DNA of 64,000 nt from Apostichopus japonicus (GCF_037975245.1 NC_092563.1:28297960-28361959), one strand, 5' to 3'. Shown: positions 46,101 to 58,102, counted from the stretch's first letter. The notes: generated by a model from the sequence alone, not told the origin. Numbers and translations are program-made.

Positions 46101-49100
46101 ATTTCCCTTCAGAGAAACAAATGAACCATTTCTCAATTTTTAATAGGTATGAGGGAAAAATCAGAAAAACATGACATATGGGGAGAGTGGGTTGTTCTGT
46201 GCTCCCTGCCAGTATGTTGAATTATTGAAATGCTTTCAATTTCAGATATGTACTGCTGTACGGTAAGCACAAGACACGGTCCAATACACAGCTTATAGGA
46301 ATGCTATGTTGTAAGCAACATAATCCAAATAGCACTGTATGATAAGTACACATTGTCAAGATGAACAATATCAAAGCACTCTTATGAAAAGTTGTATGAA
46401 TGTTTTGCCAAAAATGCAGCTTTAGGCAATTTTACATAAAACACTACTTTCACAGTAAGTTTTTCAAACGACAGAAATCTCCCGTAGAAGTGGAAACCTT
46501 CAACAACAAAATAACTAACGTAAATGTAAACAACAGAATGGATATTGATGCCAAAAATTCCTAACCATCTTTCTCTCTTTCCATCCTGACTTTCTTCAAA
46601 GCCACAATTTCCCCCGAGCTGGAATCTCTGGCTCTATCTGCAAAGAGGAAATTCGAAAGAAATATGTCCTTTTAGATTAGCTATTAACCTGGTGGTTTTT
46701 ACTTGTCTGATCCAACACCTGATCTATTTTAAATGACTTGACTGTACCTGTACACATGAAGCACCAACCTAACCATCAGTTTAGTACAATAGGAGAGCAT
46801 TCCTGAGATTTAAACATGGCTATAAACCCTAGCAACAATACTAAGCAGTGCATACACAGTTCTTCCTTCTTTTTTGGACTATAATCATAGTCATAGTCTA
46901 TGATCTATGTCAAGACTCATATTCTGCCTTAAGTCACCCAATCAAAAATATGCTCAATATTTGGATTGCTCCCATTGGCTTAAAAGTGATGATGTCATCA
47001 GCTCCTCCATGCAGCTGGCGTAAAATGTCAATGTCCATCCGTTGGTTTCCAGATTCTAATAATTGAACCAACAAACGTTCCTTCAAGTAATGAATAATAG
47101 CGACAGAGCACCCTTCGATAACCTTCGACAAAAAAAAAAAAAAAGGCCTCAATAACTTTGTAATGTTTGTAACTTGTAAATTATAAAACTGACTGGTTTA
47201 TATATTTACGAGTGACCCGCTTACCTGTCTCCCCACAACCTTAGCACCGCATTCTACTGTGTCTAGTATGCCCTGGTAATCTTTTAACACTGTGCACCCT
47301 CAATGACCCCCAGTGACCTCCTTCTTATTCTACCATTACCGGTAGAATGCGGTGCTAAGGTTGTGGGGAGACAGGTAAGCGGGGAGCGAAGTAAATCATG
47401 TTATATAAAAATATCATATAAATATAAAAATATAGAACTCATGTTTTCACACTGAGTATTATAATGCAACTGACCTAATATGTAATGGGCTAGATTAAAA
47501 TAGTCCAGCCACTGTTTATTGATAAGCCTCAGATGCTTAAAGAGTCATTGTTCATAAACTATGAGTGGTATAGTAATACAGCATGCACTGAGGAAGTGTT
47601 ACTTGAAGTCATCCACTCAAATGATACCCCTAGATCGCAAAATCGAATTTTGAAATAGCAAACGAAAAGTTCCACCTGTGCGTTCACCATGCTTTCAAGT
47701 GGTCAACATGGAGGAGACATATGCTTGGTGAAATATAATTTGATGGAGTCTGGAAATTTGACGGATTAGGACAAATCTTAGGCGCTGAGAGAGGCTTCCA
47801 CCACGAAACGATACAAATACTAGAAACGGAGGCGCTTACATACGATGCCATACGTTCCCTCGCCAATTCTATTCAGCTTTTCAAAATCTGACACGCTCCG
47901 GCAGATTCCAAGCTGAAGGAGAAAAGCAAAAGAGAGTAGAATACTGAGGAATTGATGTAGTGAAAAAATAAGAATGGGAACGGAAAACAGAGGAGGAAAA
48001 AAGAGGAAAAAAGAAGTGCAAAACAAAGTGAGAGGAAAGGTTCTGATAAAAAATTAACAGAGAACACGAGAATACAAAAGGCTGCTTCCATACAGGAACA
48101 TGACCTACCATTAAAAAAAAAAATCCATTCCTGACGTTCCTCTTCAAATTATTATTATTTTGATTATCTGTCCTAAGTATATAAATTCTTTTTAGTCAAT
48201 AATCTACTTTTTCTTAATTTTGTTTAAACTATACACTCTGGCAATTATTACTATATTCTCTGGCAATTATTACAACAGAACATCATTACAAACAGGCAAT
48301 GACAGGCTCAGTTGTATAAGATTCTGCACCTAGTAAAATGCTACCTGGCAATTATTACAGCAGTGCATCATTACAACCAGGCATTGACAGGCTCTGTTGT
48401 ATAAGATTCTATACCAAGTAAAATGCTACCTGGCAATTATTACAGCAGAGCATCAAGGATGTTTTTCGTATATACTGTAGTGTTAGTTACCCTGTAAATT
48501 CACAGCCACAGGAAAAAAAAAAGCAAAAATATGAACAACCACAGTGACTGGACTATAAAGTCTAATACATGGGCCATAAGGTCACTTCTTCAGATGCAAA
48601 ACAAATTCTCCATGGGTCTCAGATAACATGTTTACAACTCATGACAAATTAATCAAGGACAAACTGGTGGTGAATGTCATCATCCTAGGTTGCTCTCTGG
48701 TTTATGAAGTTAAAGGAACATACAGTAGTTTGGTTGAGTTATTAGAATTAATGAATGGATTAACATTAACATTCAGTCCTGAACTGAGGAGCTGAAAAAA
48801 TCATTTCTGGAGCCTTAAAGGAGGTACATTCCAGAGTTTTAATGTATTTCAAGGTGAATATCTTGAAAAACCTCAGCACATTACTAACACCCAAATGTTC
48901 TTTTCTTATGGTGGACCATACAGTAACATATGTGGACTAAAATACTGACTAAAGTCTTCCTTTAATGTCACAGAAATTCAGACTTTAACCAACAGGTGGA
49001 AAAATCTATCAACTTGTTGTTTATTACACATCAATTCATATTAAAAAATTTAAAGAAATTAAATAAATGAAGATAGACACACCTGTGATCAGCAGGGTTG

Positions 49101-52100
49101 GCCGGTTTTTACCGGTAAAAACCAGGTTTTTACCGGGAGGTTTTTCCCACCTATAAGTGGGAAAAACTGGGAAAAACCTCAAATTATATAGAATTCCTAA
49201 AAATTCATGTGGAACTTGTGGAGGGGCATAGAAACTACAAGAAAATGGCATCTTATGGTAGGGGGTTGGGTTACATCCAAAGAACAGCCATGATCTATAA
49301 CTTTGTGAGTTTACCGATTAGACTATTATAAATAATTCAAATAAATAGTAGTCCGCTCAGATCCAGATGATGATTCACATCCAAGAACGATCACTTCATG
49401 TCTGCGATAAATTGTACTCTGTTCACACTTCGCACTAGGCACTGTACTATGCTTATATTGCTTATAGGCACTGTACTATGTGACTGTTGTGACATCAACT
49501 AATTTGAGAATAAGTAACATCTGGAACAGTAACTTGTGTTGTTGATACTCTTACCTCTTCAGTTAGCCTATACACAGGAAGTGCCCAGTATCACCTCACC
49601 TGTCCACCTCAAAAGTGTTTAATCACTCATGCATGAAGTTGTATAATAATTGGACCATGTTTGCATCAAGGTAAACATTTGGGTTGTGTGAATGGCTCGA
49701 TAGGGCCATTGTGCGTTTAATACTTTAATTGGGCCCATGTGCCTTACATAGTTTCAAAGCAGTTTCTATTGAGCCCCCTGGATTGAAGTTCACCTCAATA
49801 GACTGTTGCCTACTGTATTAATTGAATTAGGTTGTGATAAAATAGCTCAAAATGAAGCTAAGAAACTCCCATATTCAATAACATATGCCTGTCATGAAAC
49901 AATATCGTGCCTACTGATGACCTTGCATATTACGGACAAGTAATAATAGTTTTCGAGACGGAGGCGGTTTTTACCGGTATTTACCAGTTTTTCCCGGGAA
50001 AATGCCAACCCTGGACTCACTGATCAGTCGTTCTAAAGGTTAAGTTACAACTTACAACAATTCCCGCCCCCCCCCAACACATAGCTTGACCTTCGACCTA
50101 ATGCAATCTACTCAGTTCCCTACTGTATATACATATTAAACCACTCAGCATTTCAATAACAATGCAGCTAGATTGATATATTCCACAAAAGGAATGTTAA
50201 CCCTTACATGGGTGACATGGTTATCTGGTACAGACTTAATATGTCAACTGCAAACAATCAATAAAGAAAATATGATTTTTAAGGGTATTAAACATGATGA
50301 GGAGATATGCACCATGCATGAGAATTACAACAGGCTAAGAGATAAAAAAAACTCCATTCATTGTCTAGTCGATTTTAAAAGTTTAAAATATCTGTCTGTA
50401 ATGGGACAATCTCTATCGCAAAACTATTATCAATAAATAAATCTGATAAGGGATATAATTAAATCATTCCTCATTTTTGACTTACCTTTTGTATAAGTAA
50501 TTGTCATACTGAAGTTGTTTTCAAGAGTGAAACAAACAATACATGCATGATCCTGACTTCTCACCCAGGTTTCAGGTTTCAAAATTAGCAAAGAATATCA
50601 CCTTTGCCGATAGTGCACAAAATTGTGGAGGCTTTAATGAGGTTACACAATGAGGAAAAACTAACTGTTACAGTTTGGCTGGACAAGGTGCCCTCTGAAG
50701 GAAAACTTCCTGTCGGCCACAAGAATGTTTTCAAAACTCTATTATTGTGCCGTACCAGAACCATGTGATATTGAAGCAACGCTTTATTTTGATATGCAGC
50801 CATGAATCAACTAAAGCGATGAATTTATTTAAATTATGACTAAAATGTAAATCATGATATAGGGCCTATGCTTTGACTGTACTTCGGGGGAACTTGTATA
50901 GAGTGCCTACTGTACTTGTGATACTTGTGAAACATCTTTTATTTCCCATATAATGTGTTCTTTCCATTTCTGTCGTGCAAGGGTTTACAGACCTGTTGCA
51001 CATCTGTACATATTACAGACAGGGTTCACAGGTTTCCTCCAAGGTGGAACAAAAAATGCAGGGGAAAAAAAACATGGAAGACAGTGATGTCTTTGTGTTC
51101 CACAGAAATTGCTGTCATCCAGTAACTCTTTTTCAACCACAAATTTCTGACATTTGTGATATAATCCTTGCCTACAAAATACTAAGACTTTACCATCGAA
51201 ACTTCCCTTAAGCCAAACCCTGTGAGAAGAACCCAGTCCAGATTGATTCAAGAACCAAACTAAACTTCATATGCCCCTCCCCCCCCCCCCCCCCCACTTC
51301 TTTAAGAAACTAAGCCTAATTTCTGTTTGACCGATGAGGACCAAAGTTTCAACAAACCCTATGTTGAATAAAAATGCCTTTTTCCTTTCATAAAAGTCAA
51401 ATATACGATGACAGGAATTTCCTATCAAATGTGTGCAGGGTTCACTCACACGTACAGTGCATAAATATCAGATACTGTAGTGGCATTGCATTGAGTTGTG
51501 AAGGCACAATATGAATGTGTCTGTTATCCAGTGAGGGGTAGCTTAGAGGGTGAAAACTTCCACAAGGTCTTAGAGACCACATTAACTTGAAGCTTGAGTA
51601 TGTAAGTCAATGGGAAACAGATATGGATGTACATGAGCTACTTAGCAAAAAGGATTGTCAATGATAAACTGACAGATAGAGACGCAAAATCACACAATGT
51701 AATATATTGCAATGAGGTTTAGGTGACGAACATTTATTAATTTTGAGGGAATCTGGTTTGTGATGATTTCAATCGTGAGATATCATGCTTCCTTGGTGTC
51801 CACTTTTTGATGTCTGTTGACCTAAGATGACCTTTAACCTCATTTGAATACAAGATTGTTCATTTAGTGAATACATGGGACATCCATGTATTAAATTTTC
51901 CTTCTTGTGATATCAGGTTTACAAGGTTTAACTTGTGCAAGTTGTACTGACCATTCACCTGCACCAAGAAAGCACTAGAGGGCACAAACAAGTAAATATC
52001 CGGGAAATCTACATAAAATAGTGTCAGATCTAACCATGATTCTCTTCTGGATATATCAACAGGGTTCGTACACATTTTTCACAACCAAATTCAAGCACTT

Positions 52101-54957
52101 TTCAATCACTTTTCAAGCACCAAATTTATGTATTCAAGCACATGCTTATCATTAACAATAGACATTCTGTGAGACAGAGGCATAGAACACACAAAGCTGA
52201 ACAAAGTAATAAAGTACAAATTCTTTAACACCCTGATAAAAAATAAAAAATACATACTGTACAATGAATGGAACAAATCTTTAAAGGTATACTGACAGAT
52301 ACAGGTTATTCCCAGTATCAGTAAAAAGAGCATTCAATTTTTAGTATGTCAGTCTTTGAATTTTGAAAATAGCTATAAATTATTCCAATAAAGATCCACA
52401 AAGGATAAAAATGCTAAGTAGAGCTTACTAAAGAGAAATAGAAACTGCATGTACATGGTTATTTTAAGTATCCAAATACTATACAAAGAGATTGAGTTCA
52501 CCGAAACACCCACTTTTCCCTTACACCTGAGGAAAACCGTCTTTTATAAATTATAGTACCATACAGTACTTTACATTTGATACAAAAGTTACTTATAAAA
52601 CAGCTTTGTATTTGTCGCAATAGGTTAAGTTTTAACCGCGCAGCACAGTACCATGATTTGCATATTACACCAAAATTTACACTCGGCGCCCAGATGGCGG
52701 GAAAATGTACCATCATGTTCAATGTGTTGTTTCATTCCCATTGTGCGATGAACTTGGGCAAGTTCGAATGTCGTTGACCTACTTATGTTCCGTGACCAAT
52801 GTCAATGTGAATTATGTGTGTAAAACCTCGGGTTTTTCCACGTGTTATATATATAAAAGTTTTACGTAAGCGGAGCGAAATTTCGGGGCGGCTCGTTGAT
52901 TGTGAGGAAGCACTTATCTAAACGTCAATATTTGTGAAAAATATGTTTTTCTTCAGAAAATATTTTTGACTAGTAATTGGAATCTCAATGTATTAAGAAG
53001 TACTGGGGTAAACCTTATCATTGCATTTTGGGGGAAGTCAGATCTTCAAGTGCAAAATATTGGTTTTTCATTTAAGGTTATCGTGGTTTTCTTGCGAGGT
53101 GTATACGGCGTAACTTTCGATGTAGGCTAAGAGGTAGGATCGGCCAAGACCTACCTAGTTCTCATGAATTGTTACCTACATTCAATATAATGCCTAACGG
53201 AAGCAACTCGTATAAATAGTAAAAGACTGGGGCACATTGTCGTAATTAATATAGTTTCCTTGCTAAAGTTTTTGCACTGATTGTATCGATCGTGTGTGCT
53301 CCTAATTGCGCTGTTTTCTTTGTTACTTTTAGTCTTTTCGGCTTAAGTATGCTAACTCTGTGGTTGAACATTTTGGAAAGTTATTAATTGGGCTTGGTGC
53401 GATACTGAGTTTACCGACTCTTTTCTTCATCACAGTTTATTCTAACCCATAGAAGCTCTGCTATGTAAAGCGGCAGCGAACACCTTACGTTTACAGATTA
53501 TACGAGATTGTACGTCTTTTCGCGCGTATAATCCCTATTCAGGGGCACTAGAGCGAAGCCCTAAGCCGCGTAGACACGGCGTAGACACCTCTAGACACCG
53601 CGTAGAAAGTTGCGTACAGAAACGTATAACAAAGTATAATCGCGTAGATAAACGTAGAGTATACTTCTACGCGGAGTTATACGTGAGCGGTTCTGTAGGT
53701 GATGTCCACAGATAATTATAAGCCGCTGCGGAAACTGTTAAATTCAGCGTGTTCAAGATCACGCAACCTCTAATGCAATGTGTACGCTGGGTATATAAAG
53801 ACATGATATTATAGAGCCACAGATGCATTATGCACAATATGCGCTAATTGCAAGCGCTGTCACAACTCTTGTATCACTATCTGTGACTATTCAAAGTACG
53901 TTTAAACCTAGAATTTTGTGACCAAATGTTTCGTAATTTTTAGACAACTAAGACATTCTTTTAAATTTGTTTTGGTCACAATTTGACTATTCTACGGTAA
54001 TTATTGTGTAACAATTACATACTAAATATGATTTGCATTAAGCATGTTAAATTTCAAGCACTTTTCAATGACATTTTCCAAAAACATAAGAATTCAAGTA
54101 CTTTCAAGGCCTTGAAAACTGACCAATCAAATTCAAGCATTTTCAAGGTTTTCAAGCACCCAAACGAACCCTGTATCAAGTTTACAAGCAGGCTACTCAT
54201 ACACTAAAATAACTGAAATAAGATTATCATTATCATCAAACTAAGAAATGAAGAGTTCATTGTAACAAATTGATATATGTTACTTCTAGATACTGTACAT
54301 TCTCAAATGTCACCACTCAGTTTTATGATTTAAGCAAAAATTTCAGACTTCCAAAAGTGCTGAATTGAAGTCTACAGTGGGCAAAAGTTTTCAAAGTCTT
54401 TGCCTCTGAATAATGGTGACTCATGCTCAAATTTTAACATTAATAAATATCATTTTTCTTCCAAGCAGTTTTTTTGTCACTGAGAGTACATTTAACTGTT
54501 TTCATTTAACACAACTTACTGTCTAAGAATAAATTATAGGTTAAGAAGCTAAAGGGAAGTACTATGGAAAAAATCTAGCAAGTTCTGCATGCTTAACATT
54601 CAGGGCAATTAGAGAATACTGAAGACTATTAATAATGTTCAACTAATTAATATCAGTGGAGAAGAGTTACATGGTGCTAGTCAAATTTGCCAAAATGGTC
54701 CAAAAATGCTTCCAAAAATATTCAGAGACAAAGACCTGAGGTTTGACATGACTCATAAGCCTTGATAAAATGCATTTTTGAGACCTATAAAATAATTTGT
54801 TCAGATATATATCTAGAAAGAGAACTAAGAGTCTACTTACTCTGTCTTCATCGGGAATTCGGAAGGGCTTACAAGTTCTGAGAGAGAGCAGATGAGTGAC
54901 CTTCTCGCGGCTTCCTGCTGTTCCAGACTTTCCACCAGATTCCATCATGAAAGACAT
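37092..54957 (-). CDS. CDK10: Cyclin-dependent kinase 10
   Basis: CDK10 is a CDC2-related Ser/Thr kinase activated by cyclin M. Exons on the minus strand: 54957..54841, 47912..47840, 46637..46566, 45516..45414, 42440..42238, 40932..40803, 40181..40058, 39634..39495, 39021..38969, 37883..37775, 37161..37092. All have AG/GT borders and matching phase, totalling 1,194 bases (397 residues plus TAA). Human CDK10 is 360. Motifs: Gly loop GEGTYG (56-61), catalytic Lys78 in VALKK, C-helix PISGLRE (90-96; PISSLRE in vertebrates, the kinase's old name), HRDLKVSN (171-178), DFG (191-193), T-loop Thr211 in [11 protein letters not shown], structural DMW (231-233), and the CDK10-type YNNLK..FPWL and FMYDPKKR near the end. 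The tail has a basic NKRKR (353-357) like a nuclear signal, then about 40 residues differing from the human tail. The start is the ATG beginning a 39-codon exon that ends in a strong GTAAGT donor. Introns hold hAT-like elements and minisatellites but no coding disruption. Confidence 0.95.
37240..37645. repeat. Polypurine GGGAGGGTAGAGAGG array in the last CDK10 intron
   Basis: About 400 bases of GAGAGGGGGAGGGTA units on the plus strand, hence a C/T-rich tract in the CDK10 pre-mRNA that begins about 80 bases past the last acceptor side. The long Pro/Leu/Ser frames on the minus strand are by-products. Such mirror-symmetric purine tracts can form triplexes or quadruplexes. Confidence 0.9.
40803..40932 (-). 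CDS. CDK10: CDK10 exon 6: DFG, activation loop and APE
   Basis: Encodes residues 190-233 ([15 protein letters not shown] through IDMW). The acceptor is CTTATCAG and the donor GTAAGT. It holds the Mg-binding Asp191, the T-loop Thr211 and the APE motif (216-218). Confidence 0.95.
41271..41565. repeat. 49-50-bp tandem array (six units) in CDK10 intron 5
   Basis: Units of AAATGATAGCCATGCACTTT plus AAGATTTCTACATCATAGGC start at 41271, 41321, 41370, 41420, 41470 and 41520. Two have a TA insertion (GCCTATGC). Copies are nearly identical, so expansion is recent. Confidence 0.95.
41866..41895. repeat. 30-bp perfect palindrome in CDK10 intron 5
   Basis: The left arm TGGGGCTCTCTTGTG is followed at once by its exact reverse complement with no spacer (centre 41880/41881). 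Adjacent left sequence is C/G-rich (CCCCCGGGGGG). Confidence 0.95.
42238..42440 (-). CDS. CDK10: CDK10 exon 5: hinge and catalytic loop
   Basis: Encodes residues 123-189 including the hinge (VMKYCEQDL), helix D/E region (PFSEAQVKC) and catalytic loop HRDLKVSN. It aligns closely with the human protein over its whole length. Confidence 0.97.
43501..43883. mobile_element. hAT-like miniature transposon (383 bp), CDK10 intron 4
   Basis: Terminal inverted repeats CAGGGTTGTCCAACC at 43501 and GGTTGGACAACCCTG ending at 43883 are perfect over 15 bases. The 8-bp target duplication CTGTAGGC is exact at 43493-43500 and 43884-43891. An 8-bp duplication and CAGGG ends are hallmarks of hAT elements. No transposase is present. 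Confidence 0.92.
44555..44870 (+). mobile_element. Retroelement 3' tail with internal 162-bp duplication, CDK10 intron 4
   Basis: ATATTAATATT...GGGTTTTGTCATTTTGTT occurs twice (about 44557 and 44719). The right end has TGTAAAGCGCTCTTGAAC, then AAGAGCGCAATATAAATTTG and a (TAA)n-type tail to about 44868. This AAGCGC...GCGCTATATAAAT plus microsatellite tail is characteristic of CR1/L2-group LINEs and the SINEs that share their tails. Confidence 0.65.
45414..45516 (-). CDS. CDK10: CDK10 exon 4: C-helix with PISGLRE
   Basis: Encodes residues 88-122, including the cyclin-binding helix [20 protein letters not shown] and [14 protein letters not shown]. The second Ser of the vertebrate PISSLRE is Gly93 here; Glu96 is kept. 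Confidence 0.95.
47216..47383. repeat. 42-bp perfect inverted repeat with 84-base loop, CDK10 intron 2
   Basis: The arm at 47216-47257 (begins CCCGCTTACCTGTCTCCCCA, ends GCATTCTAC) is the exact reverse complement of 47342-47383. The loop is rich in CACCCTCAATGACCCCC. It could be a tiny foldback transposon; no clear flanking duplication was seen. As RNA it would form a long hairpin on either strand. Confidence 0.9.
47840..47912 (-). CDS. CDK10: CDK10 exon 2: start of the kinase domain
   Basis: After a CTCCTTCAG acceptor it encodes [20 protein letters not shown] then YGIV (residues 40-63) plus one base, with a GTAAGC donor. This includes the ATP-binding glycine loop. Confidence 0.95.
48238..48455. 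repeat. About 85-bp tandem duplication, CDK10 intron 1
   Basis: CTGGCAATTATTACA with CAGCAGAGCATCATTACAA and ACAGGCTCAGTTGTATAAGA recurs near 48260, 48346 and 48429, the last unit truncated. Confidence 0.85.
49093..50013. mobile_element. Non-autonomous DNA transposon candidate (about 920 bp), CDK10 intron 1
   Basis: Starts CAGGGTTGGCCGG and ends AATGCCAACCCTG, a 10-base perfect inverted repeat. Subterminal sequence on both sides is made of TTTTTACCGGT-type repeats, some palindromic (ACCGGTAAAAACC). A TGATCAG motif lies next to both ends but is offset by 7 bases at the right, so the exact target duplication is unclear. No coding content. Confidence 0.65.
52060..54173. mobile_element. Transposon-like element (2.1 kb) in CDK10 intron 1
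   Basis: Ends CAGGGTTCGT and ACGAACCCTG are perfect 10-base inverted repeats, flanked by a 6-base direct duplication TATCAA (52054-52059 and 54174-54179). Both subterminal zones carry TTCAAGCACTTTTCAA motifs. It contains dispersed repeat copy 2 and a region with repeated CGTAG motifs (53560-53690). No transposase frame was recognised. Confidence 0.65.
52379..52944 (+). repeat. Dispersed repeat, copy 2
   Basis: Matches 587-1168 in the same orientation over about 570 bases. It lacks a CATCGATAAT-like insertion and a few single bases relative to copy 1. It sits inside the 52060-54173 element. Confidence 0.85.
54841..54957 (-). CDS. CDK10: CDK10 exon 1
   Basis: ATG at 54957 opens 39 codons, starting [20 protein letters not shown] and ending FRIPDEDR at an A|GTAAGT donor. 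The end corresponds to the human PPEHR|LGRCRS junction. It is separated from exon 2 by a 6.9-kb intron. Confidence 0.85.
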
Positions 54958-55768
54958 TTAAGTTCTATTTCAAACCTGTGGCACAACAACATAAAGGAAA
55001 GACCTTCAAAGGTTTTTTATATTTAAATGAGAAATGCACCAACCCAGCCAGACCACCACAATTTTCCAAAGCATTATTCCATGGCTAGAAGTGTGTTAGC
55101 TTGTGTAGCCATTTTCCTATCTTCTTAGCTCACTGCACTGGTTCTACACAACTCCCAATCACATGTACTCACAATCTCATATATTAGAATTTTCTGTAGA
55201 TGTGTCATCACATAAATTTGTATGCATCTTATAGCATAGTCTAGGCCTTAGTCTAGTGTGATATATGCTTAATTCACTGTAGTAAGGGCATGTATGTTCT
55301 TTTATAGGATAGCGGTGATGACGAATTTGCTGATTTGCTCCCTCTGTGATTTAGTTCTATCCTCCAGCTAGATGTGATTTCACCTAGATGATTTGATTAG
55401 ATTTCCCTAGAAATAGAAAGTCTAATTATACTGGTAAATGTTAAGGAGTCAAACTGCTTAGAAAACTTCACACATGTGATGAAGTTGACTGTAAGTATCC
55501 ACTAACTGGGTAGAATACTCCAGCAAAGTGTCTCGAAATACAAAATTAATGTTACTTGTTTCACTGTGGAAATTTTGGGTTTTTCGTGATGTGCTTAGTA
55601 AATAAACATTGCGATTGAAAAAGTGCTTTGACTTACGAACGCTGCAGTGACTATCATGGCAGCTGCATATGTATAACAAAGTATGCAAAGTTAGAACTTA
55701 GAGGACATGCAAACTTACCATAGCCTACACCACCATACAATACACTACACTAATGACAATGTTGCTAC
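54958..55768. other. CDK10 5' flank
   Basis: Presumptive 5' UTR and promoter of CDK10 on the minus strand. No clear core element. No other gene recognised. Confidence 0.4.
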
Positions 55769-57240
55769 TGTAGCGGCGTAATTTGATTTTCTGTCAATTG
55801 ATAGCGCCCTCAATTACCTTTGTAGTATCGCTGAACTGGTGAATAATAATTTCATTTTAATTTAGATATAGAGCATTGTACGCATGTGTGGGTCCGCGAT
55901 GATACCGTCAAACGGCCGTTTCAACCGCCATATCCCGGTCCATACCGAGTCATCTCCTGAGGAGACAAAACTTTTGTGGTGGACATAGACTCTAAGCATG
56001 ACACAGTGTCACCTAACGAACTTAAAGTAGTATGGACTGATCAGGCTGACATTGCGCACTCTCCGCAGCTTACACTCACAGACGTAACGCCAGTTAAATC
56101 ATCATACCCGCCAGCTACATAGTCTACCGACAAAGCTACTCCCATAGCAACTTCCGCCGATCCAGTCCCTCAGGTAACAGTCACTCACTAAGGACGCCAC
56201 ATCCATTGGCAGGCACGATATAGATGAGGGTTTTTCTTAAATGTTTGATATCTATTTTGTTTTATCCATCACTCTGCTTTTCTTCGTATCAGTCAGTGAT
56301 ATGCGCGGGGGCTTATGTAGCGGCATAACTGGACACTGCTACTGTTTCTGTCAACTGATAGCGCCATCAATGGGTACCATTATTCTCTGCACACGTTACT
56401 TTCCGCTGAAACAAAACGGTGTTTTCCGCACACAAATTTGTCAGCGGAAAACGTTTTTTTCAGCGGAAAGTACGTTTTTTTTGGGAGGAGCAGAATGGCT
56501 TACTGAAATGCACATGGAAGGATTAAGGAGGATGGAGAAGTTGGATTTGACTTTAGCAGGATAAAATGTAGCTCCAACACTAGATTATTATTAGGATAGC
56601 TTGGGTTGTACTTGTAGCTTAGGCTGTACTTGTAGCTTAGGCTGTAAGCACAAGTTTAATTTTAGTTATACAGTGCCACCTTATTTGGTTGTAGTTTTCG
56701 ATATGGCGTGAAGGTGAAAAAAGGTGAGCTGCCGTACACGATTTGGTCTCGCTAAGTTTCATCCTTTAGGGGGCAAGCGGGGGGATGGGGTGTCTTTTGT
56801 GATATTTTCACATTAACAATAACAGAGTACAGAGTGAGAATATGTAGGGCTATATATACTTCTTTAAGTAATCCCTAATTACAAACACCCAAAGCCTCCT
56901 GTAAATGATAAGCAGCTTAACTGTTCTGACATAAACTCAGTCGTAACCATCCTTATCGACGTTCTTTGATACTTTCTCATGTTATTTTCATCATCCTGAA
57001 TTTGGTATCCTTAAATTTAGGAAAAATATAGTGTACAGGTAAGTGATAAAAAAAGTTGTTTTCCGCACAAGAATTTTTTCAGCGGAAAGTAATGTGCGGA
57101 AATTACCGTGTGCGAAGAACAACTGAAACCCCGTCAATTACCCTTGTAAGTTGTAGTATCGCCAGTTTGAACTTATGCCACTTCTACTTCGATCGCTTTA
57201 CACAACGAGTTACCAACTGCGTTAATCCCCTACATTAATC
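55769..57240 (+). mobile_element. Ty3/gypsy-like LTR retrotransposon relic with a later insertion
   Basis: Two related LTR beginnings, TGTAGCGGCGTAATTTG at 55769 and TGTAGCGGCATAACTGG at 56316, flank a piece of Pol. The frame about 55878-56122 encodes an integrase C-terminal segment of Ty3/gypsy type: a PPY.GPYRV stretch, then a GDKTF.VDI stretch and a DTVS..LK motif. It has an internal TGA that would arise from CGA by C-to-T change. A GCGCGGGGG purine tract precedes the second LTR. The 5' LTR and almost all of gag-pol are deleted, so the copy is inert. The second LTR seems split: its CCCCGTCAATTACCCTTGTA continuation resumes only at 57130. Confidence 0.7.
56380..57122. mobile_element. Possible non-autonomous element inserted in the 3' LTR
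   Basis: The left side (near 56383-56411) reads TCTCTGCACACGTTACTTTC then CGCTGAAA; the right side in reverse complement (near 57122-57070) reads TTCTTCGCACACGGTAATTT and then TACTTTCCGCTGAAA. These resemble terminal inverted repeats. The motif TACTTTCCGCTGAAA at 56397-56411 also has an exact inverted partner at about 56458-56472. Boundaries are approximate and no target duplication was fixed. Confidence 0.5.
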
Positions 57241-58102
57241 CTATTTCGATCTGATAATCCTCATCGAGTTGGGAAATGTTTGTATCCCACTGTCATCAGT
57301 TTATGTTTTTAGTACCACATTACTTTTATTTCATTATAATGATTATATAAACTTTTTGTATTGTGTGAAGGATCTCAACATGATACAGTTTGAAACAAAA
57401 AAATATTGAATTAGACTTAGGCTTACTCTATGAAGCTTTGAATGGTAGGTGACTTAATTATATATAGTCAAGTTGGACATAGGCCTAGATAGGGCCTAAG
57501 CTATATCGATAAATGATACAGGTCAAGCTAAGCCTCTGGTCATAGAAATAAAGAGGGGCCCTTTATTCTTTGGCCTCTGGTACATTTAGTTATGCAGTTA
57601 GTTAGTACTTGGACTAGTTATGCGAATTTTGGTACCCAGTGGTAAGCTCAAGTTTTTATTTCGAAAGTTATACTTCTGTACACCTTAATAATGTCGGCGA
57701 AATTAACGTCTCAATTGACTTATTCAACTAACTAACCAAATCAAAAATTTCTAACGTATACTGGACTCTGTCTAGGTTTCTCGTCAGGTCATGTTCGTGA
57801 ATTACAGTTGAGCGTTCATCTTGCCTTCAGGGATGTACTTAACATTATCACCACTTCATCAAGGTAACTAACACTATTTTCAGTGTTTTTATCTCGCGCA
57901 CACACTACCGTGACGTATACAGTACTTCTTTCAGTTTAACTTCTAAAAACCGACCATATCACCATAAAATTGCTTGTATCTCCAGTCGCAAACAGTCAGT
58001 CCTTTCAGTATTTATCAGTCCTGAGCAGACATGATTTTTGGCAGGACGCTGTGTATCGGAGAAAGTATGACACTTATTCTGGACCTCTGTGAAACCATCT
58101 CT
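57241..58102. other. Intergenic, nothing recognised
   Basis: AT-rich with AGGCCTAG-type words common elsewhere in the window. No exon or repeat boundary found. Confidence 0.4.

Noticed and set aside
46848-47152. Opposing 72-codon frames near CDK10 exon 3
   Set aside because: Intronic, no family resemblance, and an A run breaks the minus-strand one.
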